Shown: positions 32,574-43,091, counted from the first letter of the stretch. The stretch is DNA of 64,000 nucleotides from Takakia lepidozioides (GCA_030704615.1 CM060732.1:12834001-12898000), one strand, 5' to 3'. Notes: generated by a model not told the origin, from the sequence alone. Translations and numbers: made by a program.

Positions 32574-33479
32574 ATGCGACCTTACATGCTCAAGCCCTGG
32601 TCACTCTTCCCCCATACCCAACGCGACTTACTGCATGCCTACAGATCAGGTCCATCTCCCTCTATTCTCCATATGCTTAGGGCCTCCCAAACCCCAGGTA
32701 CACACGAGAGTAGAGACACCCCATCCTCATCCACCTCCCCTATACCCCCTTCCCACCCAGATAGGGACTCTACCCAACCCCCTCCCGTCCACATCCATAC
32801 GTCCTCCCTTACGCAAACTACTTCCACCCCAGCTCCCCCCTCATCCGGCACTCCTGCAATTTATCATGACCACCCAGATAACCTAGACTCATATGTTATC
32901 GAAGCCCTCCTCGGTATTAAGACCCAAACTTCTACAGACTCATATGGGGCCACATGTGTTGATACATGTTACCTATGCCAATGGGCTGGCTACACAACTG
33001 ATGATAACTCATGGCAAATCAAGGACAACCTCTTCGGCTCACATGATGACTGCGACCACGCCCACAATCTCACACTCCTCACCGCCTTCCACAAACGTAC
33101 CAACACTAACTACCTCGCGCATACCCACCAACAACATATTTCCCAAACCCAACCCAAAGATGCCCGCCACATACATCAACCACTTACCGCCCCCAACGTA
33201 CACATACATATTACTGAATGCAACTCAGATAAGGATACCCTGCACACCTCCCCCACAATCTGCCAAGGCCCTCGTCACTATTTCAACGGCTGTTTTCTTG
33301 GCCTCATTCCCAATGATAGACTAGCATGGCTATGGGCTAAATACTCTACTTCCTCCCCCTGTGACACTCAAATCCACCCATCCCGCCAAAACTTTACTAC
33401 CGAACTCAGTTGGCTTGTTACCCGCTACCTCCAAGACACTCCTCCCAAAAAACCTCGTTCCCTGTCAAAACTATCATAA
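32574..33479 (+). CDS. LINE copy B chromodomain-like module and conserved region (open frame)
   Basis: A 301-codon open frame. The first 100 residues are Pro/Ser/Thr-rich. SYVIEALLGIKTQT and CYLCQWAGYTTDDNSWQIKD then form a chromodomain-like unit with Y, W and Y at the aromatic-cage positions, preceded by linker and followed by a Cys/His-containing stretch (GSHDDCDHAH). After it, VHIHITECNSDKD, RHYFNGCFLGLIPNDRLAWL and a Lys-rich end match copy A. In the intact element this would be an internal part of one long polyprotein. It is open although the flanks are broken. Confidence 0.68.
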   Translation: MRPYMLKPWSLFPHTQRDLLHAYRSGPSPSILHMLRASQTPGTHESRDTPSSSTSPIPPSHPDRDSTQPPPVHIHTSSLTQTTSTPAPPSSGTPAIYHDHPDNLDSYVIEALLGIKTQTSTDSYGATCVDTCYLCQWAGYTTDDNSWQIKDNLFGSHDDCDHAHNLTLLTAFHKRTNTNYLAHTHQQHISQTQPKDARHIHQPLTAPNVHIHITECNSDKDTLHTSPTICQGPRHYFNGCFLGLIPNDRLAWLWAKYSTSSPCDTQIHPSRQNFTTELSWLVTRYLQDTPPKKPRSLSKLS

Positions 33480-34065
33480 GCCTTTGCTCATAATACTCTC
33501 CCTCCGGATATCCTCTCTCTGCTTATTACCACTTTCGAACTCACTCACTCATATTATTCTAGCCTACTTACATGCCGGATGGAAATCACAACTTTTGCCA
33601 GCCCCCATCCCTGAGACTGCATTTTTGGAGCCACCGGTCACGCCACCCAGCACACATAGACGGGGGGTGGATTTGCTCACCCCCCAGGCCCCCTTACGCA
33701 TGAGGCCCTCCAATGGGCTTGTATGACCGCACATTCCTCCCCGTCAAATGTCACGATCCTTATACTCACACACCAAAAGCTATCCAACAGTCCCCACCCC
33801 CTCCTACAATTCCCGCCCGGATCACTCCTCGCCGCTTTCGAACCTAACCAACTCCGGTACTTCTACACCCCACCTCTTCCCAAATACCTACGCATAAAGA
33901 ACCCACCATCACCCTTCTCCTCCATGTCCAGCACACTACGCAGTCCACCATACCCACCACCTTCCCAGCCATACTGGATCAACTCCTAACGTGCACCTAC
34001 AAACTAAAAGCCACCATCTACCCTCATCATACCACGCTCCCAACTCCCACAATCCCATCTTGCCC

Positions 34066-34289
34066 ACTCCCTAGGGTTAACCTAAGCAAGGCATGGAATA
34101 GGGCGCTGCCACGCCCTCCCCCTGCCCAACCTACATCCCCCCCGCCCTTCCCAACCTACCACCAAACTTTACCCCCCACTCCCTAGGGTTAACCTAAGCA
34201 AGGCATGGAATAGGGCGCTGCCACGCCCTCCCCCTGCCCAACCTACATCCCCCCCGCCCTTCCCAACCTACCACCAAACTTTACCCCCC
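34066..34289 (+). repeat. 112-bp perfect tandem duplication in LINE copy B
   Basis: ACTCCCTAGGGTTAACCTAA starts at 34066 and 34178. The two units are identical to the eye, so the duplication is recent. It lies in the Pro-rich linker before RNase H. Confidence 0.9.
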
Positions 34290-34305
34290 AAATTTCCTCC
34301 GGCCC

Positions 34306-34625
34306 ACTCTCACTACACTGACGGCTCCCTCAACGGCTCCCACGCCGGTTATGGCGTATACCACGCCGCTACCGACCAGGGCACCGCTTATAGACTCCCC
34401 GGTCCTCGCACCATACTTCGCGCAGAACTAATGGCTATATTTGAAACACTCTCCGTACTGTCCTCATTCTCCCTCATCACTCTGACCGTAATCTCATAAC
34501 AACCATAGCCAACCTGGCTATCTCCATCAACCAACCCATTCATTTTCTCAAAGTCCGTTCATACACAAGTATTAGGGGAAACGAGGCTGCCGACCTCCTT
34601 GCCCAGGAAGGTGCCGACGGACCCC
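34306..34625 (+). pseudogene. LINE copy B RNase H, internally deleted
   Basis: HYTDGSLNGSHAGYGVYHAA and RAELMAIFETLSVLSSF are present. The segment with the third acidic residue (FTDSLNS in copy A) is deleted at about 34465. The end RGNEAADLLAQEG is present. The deletion also shifts the frame. Confidence 0.8.
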
Positions 34626-34729
34626 CTATTGACCCCACCAATGACCCTATACACCTAGCGCACACCCACCCATTTTGGCTAATATACCCTATACTAGATC
34701 CCCGTGAACCTTGGCCCATACGCAACCTT

Positions 34730-35640
34730 TTGAAAACCCTCACTCGACAAGCCAATAAGCAAACCTCTGCATCTGCTAGCCACACTAAAATACATATACA
34801 GAAGTGGACCCAATCCGAAGTACTTTATAACAAACTCTCAAACTACTTCTGGCATTCCAAAGCTGCTACTGACGCCCAAATTCAACAGACCCTTAAATTC
34901 CGGTATGCCCAATATATGGGACATCAGTGCAAGCACATTTTCTGGCCACGCCTCTTTCTCTCCCCACACTGTCCCCTCTGTTCTCATACCCACCAGGAAC
35001 GTGACACCTGGCCACATCTTCTTAGCAAATGCACTCACCCTGTCATCCATGGGCTTCGTATTACCCGCCATAACCACGCAGTCTCGCACATCCATAAACT
35101 CCTCATGACCCGCGCCGAAACCCGATGGTTCTCACTAATCAACGCTGGTACGTACCAAGGACGACCTCCAGACCACACCGTCCCACAATGGCTTCTCCCG
35201 TGTACTTGCTCCCACTCCCCCTACACCTGCCCCGCCAGGCTATGTCCAGACATCTTGCTTATACATGGCCTGCCCATAAACTCCCCACCACCCACCGCCC
35301 CAACCCCGAACCTTACCATTTACTTTATTGAGTTCATCTACTGCCATGACCGCTGCCCCGCTGACTCCCTAGACAAACGGCTGAAATACACTCCACTTAT
35401 CCTCGCGCTCCGACATAGGGGCTGGGCTACTGGCCCTTTATCAGTTATTGCAGCTGACACTAAGATGTGACATTCATAACGCCAGTATCGATACGCTACA
35501 CACTAACTTTAAATTCCCTATCCCCTTTATTCATAAATGTTTAAAAGCAATACACCTCACAACCCTCCGCTCTCTCACAACCATTATTACCAACAAACGA
35601 AAACTCGAATCCAACCCTCCTCTGGCCTCCGAGGTACCTA
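34730..35640 (+). pseudogene. LINE copy B C-terminal region with zf-RVT type finger
   Basis: The 34730-35470 frame (246 codons) reads HIQKWTQSEVLYNKLSNYFW, then CPLCSHTHQERDTWPHLLSK and CTHPVIHGLRITRHNHAV (Cys-x2-Cys, His, Cys, as in LINE C-terminal fingers), then RWFSLINAGTYQGRPPDH and a Cys-rich segment. The end (CDIHNASIDTLHTNFKF, LTTIITNKR) lies one frame over (35448-35651). Confidence 0.78.
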
Positions 35641-35849
35641 GGGTACCCTAGGTACCCTGCGGCACCTTTTCCTTTAGAATCCTGGTGTCCTATGGACACC
35701 CTTTTTTTCAAGGGCCCACCCCCGAGAAGGGGTAGTAGCAGAGAGGCGAAGTGGCTCTTAGTTACGCCGGCTTTGGTCGGAATCTTCTCTTTGATTGGTT
35801 GCACAAGCAATTAATTACTTTATTTTATTTTATCTCTAAAATAATTCCA

Positions 35850-36500
35850 GTTCAAGATCCTTGCTCCACTCCCCAGTCCTAGTGTCCGCTCCCATATCCC
35901 TATACGTTGTCCTTGCTCCCCTATCCTTGTTGCTCCCCTTGTTCCCTTGCCTGCTCCCCTCCTTGCCCGCTCTTATGTCCGCTCCTTGTTCCCGGTCCCT
36001 TGTCCTCGCTCCCCTATTCCCGGTCCCCGGTCCCCTCCTCGGCCTATGGAACGTGGCTTGCTCGCCTCTTCCCGGTCCCGCCCTGTGGAACGGGCTTGCT
36101 CCCCTCCTCGCCCTATGTAATACAGCTTGCTCTCATGTTCCCGCTCCCCACTCCCTCCTCGCATGTGGAAAATGGCTTCCTTCCCTGTTCCCAATCCCCG
36201 CTCCCCTCCTCACTCCCTTGTCCTACTATGGGGAGCAAGGATCTGGGAGCAGGAATAGGGGAGCAAAATTGGAGAATGTTTAGGAACACTGTCCTAAAGG
36301 TGGGGAGCATGAGAAGGGTGTTCTCCCAGGAGGTGTGGAGCGCTCCCCACCTTCCCAATGGGGGATGAGATTTGACTGGTAGTATAGTATGGCCCAAAGG
36401 AGGGCCGAGCTCCACCACCTCACAGGCTTGCCTTTAACTCGTTGGGTAAAGGTTGTCCTCGCCATTAAGGGGCCTAATTTGTGAGCGGTCGCTCCAAGGT
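35850..36500 (-). repeat. Dispersed repeat with GGGAGCG-type minisatellite, copy 1
   Basis: On the minus strand: CCCAACGAGTTAAAGGCAAG, GAAGGTGGGGAGCGCTCCAC, TTCTCCAATTTTGCTC, AGATCCTTGCTCCCCATAG, then a run of GGGGAGCGAGG-like words. The same order is on the plus strand at 59780-60240. It lies directly after LINE copy B. No coding content. Confidence 0.75.
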
Positions 36501-36777
36501 AAATCCCTTTAAAAAAATTTATTTTTTTGGCTGAAAAACTTGTGCACAAGGCTGCCCCTCACGAATTGTACTCACCCTCGTCTGCAGGGTTCGAAGAGAA
36601 CTCCACCATCCACACCAGAATTATTTCCTTCCACTATCACCAGAGTCCGTCAAAATCCCCCCTTCACTCTTTACATGCTCTTGACAAAATATTCTCAGGA
36701 AACGGGGGATGAACTGAGTAGCTACGCAGATCAATGAATGCAGCAAGATACTCACACCTTTCCAGAAAAACATCATT

Positions 36778-39705
36778 TCACCAGTAATCCCCACAAGAAC
36801 AAACCCCATCTTCAAAGTGGTGAAAGCGGTTAGCGTCCCGTACAACAATTGCTCGGCCAACAATCTTTGAGATGAACTTGGTGGTGGTGTGGCAGTCACC
36901 ACACATCTGAAAATTCTTGATGAGACGAAGAGGTGTCCTAGGGGCTGTGCTGATCAGCCCAAAGCCAATAGCCAGCTTTTCACTGTGGTGGCAAAGAGAA
37001 AATTCCTTTTGTTCCTCCCCCACATCATGCAATACAAACCGCATGTCAGGCACATACCCTGCCTCCTTCATCTGCCCAGACAATCTTCTCAACTCAGCAT
37101 GAATTTCCTTAATTTTGGGATGCAATTTGTCATCTACAACAAAGGTGTGCACCCTGTTGCCAACCTCGATACAGCAGCAACCTGGCTCCTTTCTAACCCC
37201 TCTGACCTTCATCACTTTTCTGACCTTTGCACTATCGTCCCACCTGCCAGCTGTCGCATAGATGTTTGATAGCAACACATAAGTCGCGACATCCTGTTCA
37301 TCCCACTCGAGAATAGATATTGCGGCACGTTCAGCCATCTCCACATTGCCATGAATTCTGCAGGCACCAAGCAAGGCCTTCCACACCACAGCATCTGGTT
37401 TGATTGGCATTTTATGAATGAGGTCCTCTGCCTCATCCAATCGCCCCGCACGTCCAAGAAGGTCAACCATGCAGCCAAAGTGCTTTACTGTAAGAGTGAC
37501 ACCATGATCTTGATGTAGGGAATCAAAGTAGCGTCTTCCTTCATACAGTAGGCCAACGTGGCTGCATGCAGAGAGAACACATAAAAATGTGATACTGTCC
37601 GGCTTCAAGCCTTCCTTTTGCATTCCTTCAAATAGTTGCAGGGCCTCCCTATGACAACCATGCTGGGCATATCCTGCGATCATCGCATTCCATGACACCA
37701 CATTTCGTGCAGCCATATTGTTGAACACACCCTTTGCATCCTTGATGCACCCACATTTGGCATACATGTCCACCAGGGCAGTGTTCAGGATGACATCTGG
37801 TACGATTCCAGCTTTGACGATGTCACCATGGACCTCTTTGCCCTTTTCCAGGGCTGCCAGGCTCGCACACGCATTGCAGACACAAACAAATGTGATGTGG
37901 TTGGGCTTCACTCCTACCTGTATCATTTGCTCATAGATCTCCAAAGCCTCCATCCCACACCCATGCTGCGCATATCCTGCAATCATAGCACTCCAGGACA
38001 CCACATCTCGTTCGGCCATATGGTCGAACACTCCCTTTGCATCCTCGATGCTCCCACATTTGGCATACATGTCCACCAGGGTATTGTTCAAAATGACATC
38101 TGGTACAGTTCCGGCTTTAGCGATGTCAGCATGGACCTCTTTGCCCTTTTCCAGGGCTGCCAAGCTCGCACACGCATTGCATACGCAAATAAACGTGACC
38201 CGGTCTGGCTTCACCCCTTTCCCAATCATTTGCTCATAGGTCTCCAAAGCCTCCATCCCGCACCCATGCTGTGCATATCCTGCGATCATCGCATTCCACG
38301 ACACCACATCTTGTTCGGCCATATTGACGAACACGCCCTTTGCATCCTCGATGCTGCCACATTTGGCATACATGTCCACCAGGGCAGTGTTCAGATTGAC
38401 ATCTGGTACAATTCCAGCTTTGACGATGTCACCATGCACCTCTTTGCCATTTTCCAGGGCTGCCAGGCTCGCACATGCATTGCAAACGCAAACAAACGTG
38501 ATGCGGTTGGGCTTCACGCCTGCCTGTATCATTTGCTCATAGGTCTCCAAAGCCCCCATCCCACAACCACACTGCACGTATCCTGCAATCATAGCACTCC
38601 AGGACACCACATCTCGCTCGGCCATACGGTCAAACACTCCCTTTGCATCCTTGATGCTCCCACATTTGGCATACATGTCCACCAAGGCAGTGTTCAGATT
38701 GACATCTGGTACAATTCCATCTTTGACGATGTCACCATGCACCTCTTTGCCCTTTTCCAGGGCTGCCAGGCTCGCACATGCATTGCAAACACAAACAAAC
38801 GTGACGTGGTTGGGCTTCACGCCTTCCTGCATCATTTGCTCATAGGTCTCCAAAGCCTCTCTCCCACACCCATGCTGCGCATATCCTGCAATCATAGCAC
38901 TCCAGGACACCACATCTCGTTCGGCCATATGGTCAAACACTCCCTTTGCATCCTCGATGCTCCCACATTTGGCATACATGTTCACCAGGGTATTGTTCAG
39001 AATGACATCTGGTACAATTCCAGCTTTGACAATGTCGCCATGGACCTCTCTGCCCTTTTCCAGGGCTGCCAGGCTCGCACACGCATTGCAAACACAAACA
39101 AATGTGATGTGGTTGGGCTTCACCCCCTCCCGCAGCATTTCCTCGTATGTATCCAAAGCATTCCTACTGCACCCATGCTTGGTAAATCCTGCCATCATTA
39201 TATTCCACGTGATCAAACATCGTTGAGGCATGCTGTTGAACACTTGGCAAGCATTCATTATGCTCCCACACTTAACATACATGTTGACCAGGGTGTTGTA
39301 TAGAAAAATCTTTGGCTTAAATCCACTTTGGATGATGTGAGCATGCACCTGCTTTCCAGCTTCCAGGGCTTTCATCTTGATGCACTTATGCAAGAGACAG
39401 ACATAGGTATCTGAATCTGCTGAGATGCTTCCTTGGTTTAAAGTCTGTAGAGCCTCTTTCAGTCGCCCTGCCTCACATAGCATCCTCACATGCCCAGAAG
39501 AAGCATTGTAGACTTCCTCTCTTGGTCCTCTTTCGGAAGCTCTGGTCATGGTCAACATGCCAGATTCTATCAACTGAGCCATCGCCGCTGCTGCTTCCAG
39601 TTTGCCTTCTACCCATGTAGGAATCTTGTAGCTATCGATCCACAGAGAATCATAGATAATATTGTGCTTGAAATCTGGCCCACTTGGATGAATCTGGACC
39701 CACAC
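36778..39705 (-). CDS. PLS-class PPR protein with E, E+ and DYW domains
   Basis: Open frame of 975 codons ending CSCGDYW. Position 39705 is GTG; the first in-frame ATG is at 39582, giving 934 aa. The open frame before it encodes GPDFKHNIIYDSLWIDSYKI, part of a PDF motif, so upstream exons are likely. After a short region (VRMLCEAGRLKEAL) come PPR motifs, with five nearly identical P-L-S modules of 101 residues (VVSWSAMIAGYAQHGCG to DHMAERD), then E/E+ (GNRVHTFVVDDKLHP) and a DYW deaminase domain with HSEKLA (His-x-Glu) and CGDCH zinc residues. The family edits C to U in organelle RNA. The ending is canonical DYW, not the DYW:KP variant. No introns are seen in the body. Confidence 0.93.
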   Translation of the reverse strand: MWVQIHPSGPDFKHNIIYDSLWIDSYKIPTWVEGKLEAAAAMAQLIESGMLTMTRASERGPREEVYNASSGHVRMLCEAGRLKEALQTLNQGSISADSDTYVCLLHKCIKMKALEAGKQVHAHIIQSGFKPKIFLYNTLVNMYVKCGSIMNACQVFNSMPQRCLITWNIMMAGFTKHGCSRNALDTYEEMLREGVKPNHITFVCVCNACASLAALEKGREVHGDIVKAGIVPDVILNNTLVNMYAKCGSIEDAKGVFDHMAERDVVSWSAMIAGYAQHGCGREALETYEQMMQEGVKPNHVTFVCVCNACASLAALEKGKEVHGDIVKDGIVPDVNLNTALVDMYAKCGSIKDAKGVFDRMAERDVVSWSAMIAGYVQCGCGMGALETYEQMIQAGVKPNRITFVCVCNACASLAALENGKEVHGDIVKAGIVPDVNLNTALVDMYAKCGSIEDAKGVFVNMAEQDVVSWNAMIAGYAQHGCGMEALETYEQMIGKGVKPDRVTFICVCNACASLAALEKGKEVHADIAKAGTVPDVILNNTLVDMYAKCGSIEDAKGVFDHMAERDVVSWSAMIAGYAQHGCGMEALEIYEQMIQVGVKPNHITFVCVCNACASLAALEKGKEVHGDIVKAGIVPDVILNTALVDMYAKCGCIKDAKGVFNNMAARNVVSWNAMIAGYAQHGCHREALQLFEGMQKEGLKPDSITFLCVLSACSHVGLLYEGRRYFDSLHQDHGVTLTVKHFGCMVDLLGRAGRLDEAEDLIHKMPIKPDAVVWKALLGACRIHGNVEMAERAAISILEWDEQDVATYVLLSNIYATAGRWDDSAKVRKVMKVRGVRKEPGCCCIEVGNRVHTFVVDDKLHPKIKEIHAELRRLSGQMKEAGYVPDMRFVLHDVGEEQKEFSLCHHSEKLAIGFGLISTAPRTPLRLIKNFQMCGDCHTTTKFISKIVGRAIVVRDANRFHHFEDGVCSCGDYW

Positions 39706-39944
39706 TCTATCCCTGGTCCTTCAGCTATCCCTGCCTCTGCACAAATCATGTATAGATCCTTGCCTTGCTGCTAGCAGCTGACAATGACAGCATAGATTTG
39801 TTCTTGCAAACACCCCAACCCTACCAATCACAAACTAGTTCCTATGCTGAATTGCTCCCAAAACTTTCAAAATGTGCTTGGGAGAGAGATGATGACAATT
39901 TCCGGCAAAGCTTTGTGTAGCATCTCGTTGTCCGCTTCTCTCTG

Positions 39945-40070
39945 TAATCTAGCAGGCATTCACCTTTTTGCCTCGATTGTCCCACCATTGACTGGGGTCT
40001 GAAAAATATTCCTTCCAAAGCTGCTCCTCATGTCTTTTATCTGCTTTTGGATACTTTCCTGTTGCCACAT
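39945..40070 (-). CDS. Candidate upstream exon with the first half of an OSB-type PDF motif
   Basis: Read on the minus strand the frame gives VATGKYPKADKRHEEQLWKE, then YFSDPSQWWDNRGKKVNA, then a stop. It precedes the PPR gene on the same strand by about 250 bp. In OSB (organellar single-stranded DNA-binding) proteins the PDF motif reads LW..FF..PSQWWDNR, then PDFKHK, then LW, then PxWV. The second half lies at the start of the PPR frame. AAAAAG|GTGAAT is a possible 5' splice site, but no acceptor gives a clean phase, so the join is unproven. Confidence 0.5.
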
Positions 40071-40146
40071 TGATAGTAACAGGTCAAAATCAATCCCAAG
40101 CCACCACGGATCCACCCAACGAACTAACTGAACTCAACATGAAAAT

Positions 40147-40390
40147 TTACGGACGACTGTGATAAGAGGGCAAAACAGGCTGAAATGTGTTGAAGAAGGT
40201 GCCCTCACCACATTGTCCTTGACCTTGTGTCATGAAAGCAGCTAGCTTTTCTTTCACCCACGGAGGACTCAACCGACCATCAACCCAAAAGGACCTCTCG
40301 TGCGTGCTGCTTGTGTCTGTAGTCAGGTGATCTCGGATTGGTCTGTGAGAACCACCACGGTGCAGCTGAGCAGCCATAGATTCAAACACA
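40147..40390 (-). repeat. PPR-gene upstream repeat, copy 2
   Basis: Matches 20915-21180 in reverse (AQLHRGGSHRPIR and MTQGQGQCGEGTFF in conceptual reading, used here only as a marker of similarity). It lies upstream of the PPR gene at 36778-39705. Confidence 0.65.
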
Positions 40391-40739
40391 GCCTTCTAAG
40401 ACCAAGCTGACCCTCCCAAGTACCTTGTAAGTACCTTGTAAACACCAGGAAAAATATGCAAACTTCTTCACATTGTACATTAAGAAAGCCACACCTTGCA
40501 GTTGTCCCATCATTGTGAAGGATCTTTAGAAAACTCATGCCAGCACTGCTCCATGCTCCTCGGTAGACCTTCGTGCCCACAAATCCGACAGCATCAACAT
40601 TTTGACAAATTCCTTCATGGAGGGGTGCTGGTGAGCTGTCAACAGCATTCATGCAAGTCACGTTGGGCTCCATTGGACTCTACACAATGAGGAGCTCCTG
40701 TACACCTGGACTAATAATAGAGCCCAACGTTGCTAAATT

Positions 40740-41620
40740 GGTCCTCCAGAGTTCCTCTAGGCCCTATCCTACCTGAGTTCGATCACTCCGAAATTCAGAT
40801 CACATTCCAAACACCTGACTCTAGGGTTAGAGGAAGAGGTTATCTCAAGCTTAATGCAGACCTTCTGAAGGATCCGGAAATTCCTAAAGCTCTGGCGCTG
40901 GCTTGGAAGGGGGCTGGAAATCATTTCATTTCCCCCACTCTGAAGTTATGGCCAAACTACAGGTTGTTCGTAAACTTTGTCATGATCTCTCCAGACAAAG
41001 AGCTGAAGCTGTCTCCAAGAGGGAAAAAGCTCTTCTTAAATGCATGGAAGTCTGCCAATTCCAATTGCAAAATGGGCGTGAAGGCCCACAAACCCTTCTC
41101 TCTTATAAAACTGCCAAAAGGAATCTGGCTCATCTCCGTCACTCTAAGGAAGCACGTTATGGAATAAAAGCAATGAACTGGTCCTTGGGGGGTGGAAAAA
41201 TGACTAAGTATTCTTTCATCAAAGGCGTCTAGCTACCGTGGTGCCAGCCCTTAGAGACTGCAACAATACCCCTATCTCCTCCCCCTCTGTCATGGCCAAT
41301 CTGGCGGCTGATTATTTCAAAAAAATCTATAGTCTTGGTCATCCTTCCCCTCATAAAACATGCTAACTTACCCCACAACATTTCTTGTTGACCCTATAAG
41401 TGACAAAGAATCCCTGGCGGAGCTTGCAGAGCTCGAGCTCCCCTCAAGACCCGGGATTAGATGGAATACCAGTGGAGTTCTTTAAAGTTATTTGGCTTGA
41501 AGTGGACGAAGATTTTCTGAATATGGCAAATGACATCCTTGCTAGGGGATGAAACCATTGAACACTTCCTTGTTTTTTGTCCCAGAGCCAGCAAGGATTT
41601 GGGATAAGATATTCAGGTTT
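40740..41620 (+). pseudogene. LINE fragment of a different (L1-like) family
   Basis: Frames together read EFDHSEIQITFQTPDSR and YLKLNADLLKDPEIPKAL (post-endonuclease region), then a Lys/Arg/Leu-rich helix region (LQNGREGPQTLLSYKTAKRN), RYGIKAMNWSLGGGKMTKYS, and LDGIPVEFFKVIWLEV (start of RT). Near 41550 the sequence jumps to DETIEHFLVFCPRASKD, a zf-RVT end, so the RT core is deleted. Not the same family as copies A and B. Confidence 0.75.
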
Positions 41621-43080
41621 TATGAATACTGGCATAAATTTGCATGCCATTGCAGCTGTGGGCGATCCTGTTTTCTGTGGAATGCCACCAGGTGTCTACT
41701 CAGAATGAGAAGTGTGACAGCTTAACCGACCTACGAGCATGAAGGGAGCATTTAGAGTGCTATGTACCACAGAAATGTTACGCATTGCGCTGTTCACTCC
41801 GAAACGATTCAGGGCCTTCAACTGCCACTGGGTATGGCAGAAAGACATATACTCATGTGACCGTTTCATGCGAATTTGCTATGACCCTGCCTTGAGGCCA
41901 TAGTCTGTGTGAAATACTAATCCTACCGGCGCGAGTTGAGGACTTTCTACCCCCAGAGTATGGAAACTTAGTTCTCCGATGCCTTATCGCTTGTCCACAG
42001 TCAACGGCAGTACAGTCAATGAAGGAATTGAAGGTCAAATTCACACCTTTAGATATCATGCTGGAAAGCGCTATCTGCATTCAGCACTACCCCTCTAGCC
42101 CCAACCTCTGCTTGTGGCTTTGATTGCATTGCTAGTCATCCAGCGCTTGAGAAAGGGCAGAGAAAGAAAGAAATAGACGAATTTGCTACGATCTGGTCGA
42201 GATGTATGGAGTGTTGTTGTTTACCCCAACCCCTCATAACATCCACGGAATGCATGAAATGTGAGACAGTTCATGAAATCCACAGTATCATCCTCAAAAT
42301 CTATGCTCTTGTGATGTTTCCATGCAGGCCAAGCAATAGGCATAGATTGTCTTTGGCCGGAGTTCTTCTCGTATCCTTCAGGGTGGTGGGACAACACGCC
42401 TGATAAGGTGAGGCTATCTGCATGGTTGTTCAATCATTTGTAGTCCCAAGAGTGAATGGATGATGATCTTCTTTTGTGAAGCTGGTATGAGGGTGGACCA
42501 TGGTTGTTAATATCTGTCTGTCAGACCTCCCATAGTGTCCCTGAATGTGGCATCAGTTGATTCTTTTTGGCATTGAAGTTTGCTTGTTCGAGTTGTGTAG
42601 CCTGGTGAATGAAGGAATGCTGGTGGAGCTATGGTGGCTGTAGCCAGGTCTTCATGAGGCTGTGGTTAAAGCTTTGGTGGCAGACTAATTGGTTTCACAG
42701 AGAAGTCCAAGATAACCAGACTTCAGACATAAGCAGACAAAGGAGGTCCGTTGGATTGAGAGTTGGTCGAACCCTCCTTGGGTGACTGCAGTGCTAGCTG
42801 CGATGACACACTGTGCAACACAATCTGGTCATGGTTCTAACGTCGATGTATACCATGGAGCTTCAGGCCAGGAATACAACGGGTATTATTTTGACGATGG
42901 TTCAGGGGCTCAAAATCAACAGAAAGAATTGGTACAGTTTATTCTTCAAGTACACAACTCAGCAGTTTTGTAACCTGTTTCCAAGAGGCCTGCCCTCGCG
43001 GAGAGATCTTCCTTTGAATTATCTGGCAGCTTTGAGATGAAATATTTGCCTGTGAGTGTAAAGGTTGTAACCTTGTTTTG
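41621..43080. other. Spacer upstream of the second PPR gene, no gene seen
   Basis: Only short ORFs without motifs. The last part (about 43030-43091) ends TTTTGGGTTATGCAG just before the ATG, a possible 3' splice site of a 5' UTR intron. Confidence 0.45.
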
Positions 43081-43091
43081 GGTTATGCAGG

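Larger units (their letters stand above)
28734..35795 (+). mobile_element. LINE copy B, full span with internal deletions
   Basis: Order: four 5' monomers (28734-30155), first ORF with NPGP motif and endonuclease tail (30447-31541), RT palm and thumb (31520-32530), chromodomain-like module and conserved region (32574-33479), 112-bp duplication (34066-34289), RNase H (34306-34625), zinc finger and C-terminus (34730-35640) and a 3' end ending GGAATCTTCTC near 35790. Missing parts compared with copy A: most of RT before YADD and a piece of RNase H. It is better preserved than A in the chromodomain and C-terminal regions. Confidence 0.88.

Noticed and set aside
35973-36194. Gly/Arg-rich ORFs in the GGGAGCG region
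   Set aside because: They are translations of a minisatellite, and the other copy (59530-60240) does not keep the frame.
37828-39303. 491-codon open frame on the plus strand across the PPR gene
   Set aside because: It is antisense to the repeated PPR modules; its repeats (HQGSVQIDIWYNS and similar) are only the complement of them.
36778-39705. Start of the PPR protein at 39705
   Set aside because: The codon is GTG, not a usual plant start. The first ATG is at 39582, and the open frame before it more likely belongs to an upstream exon.
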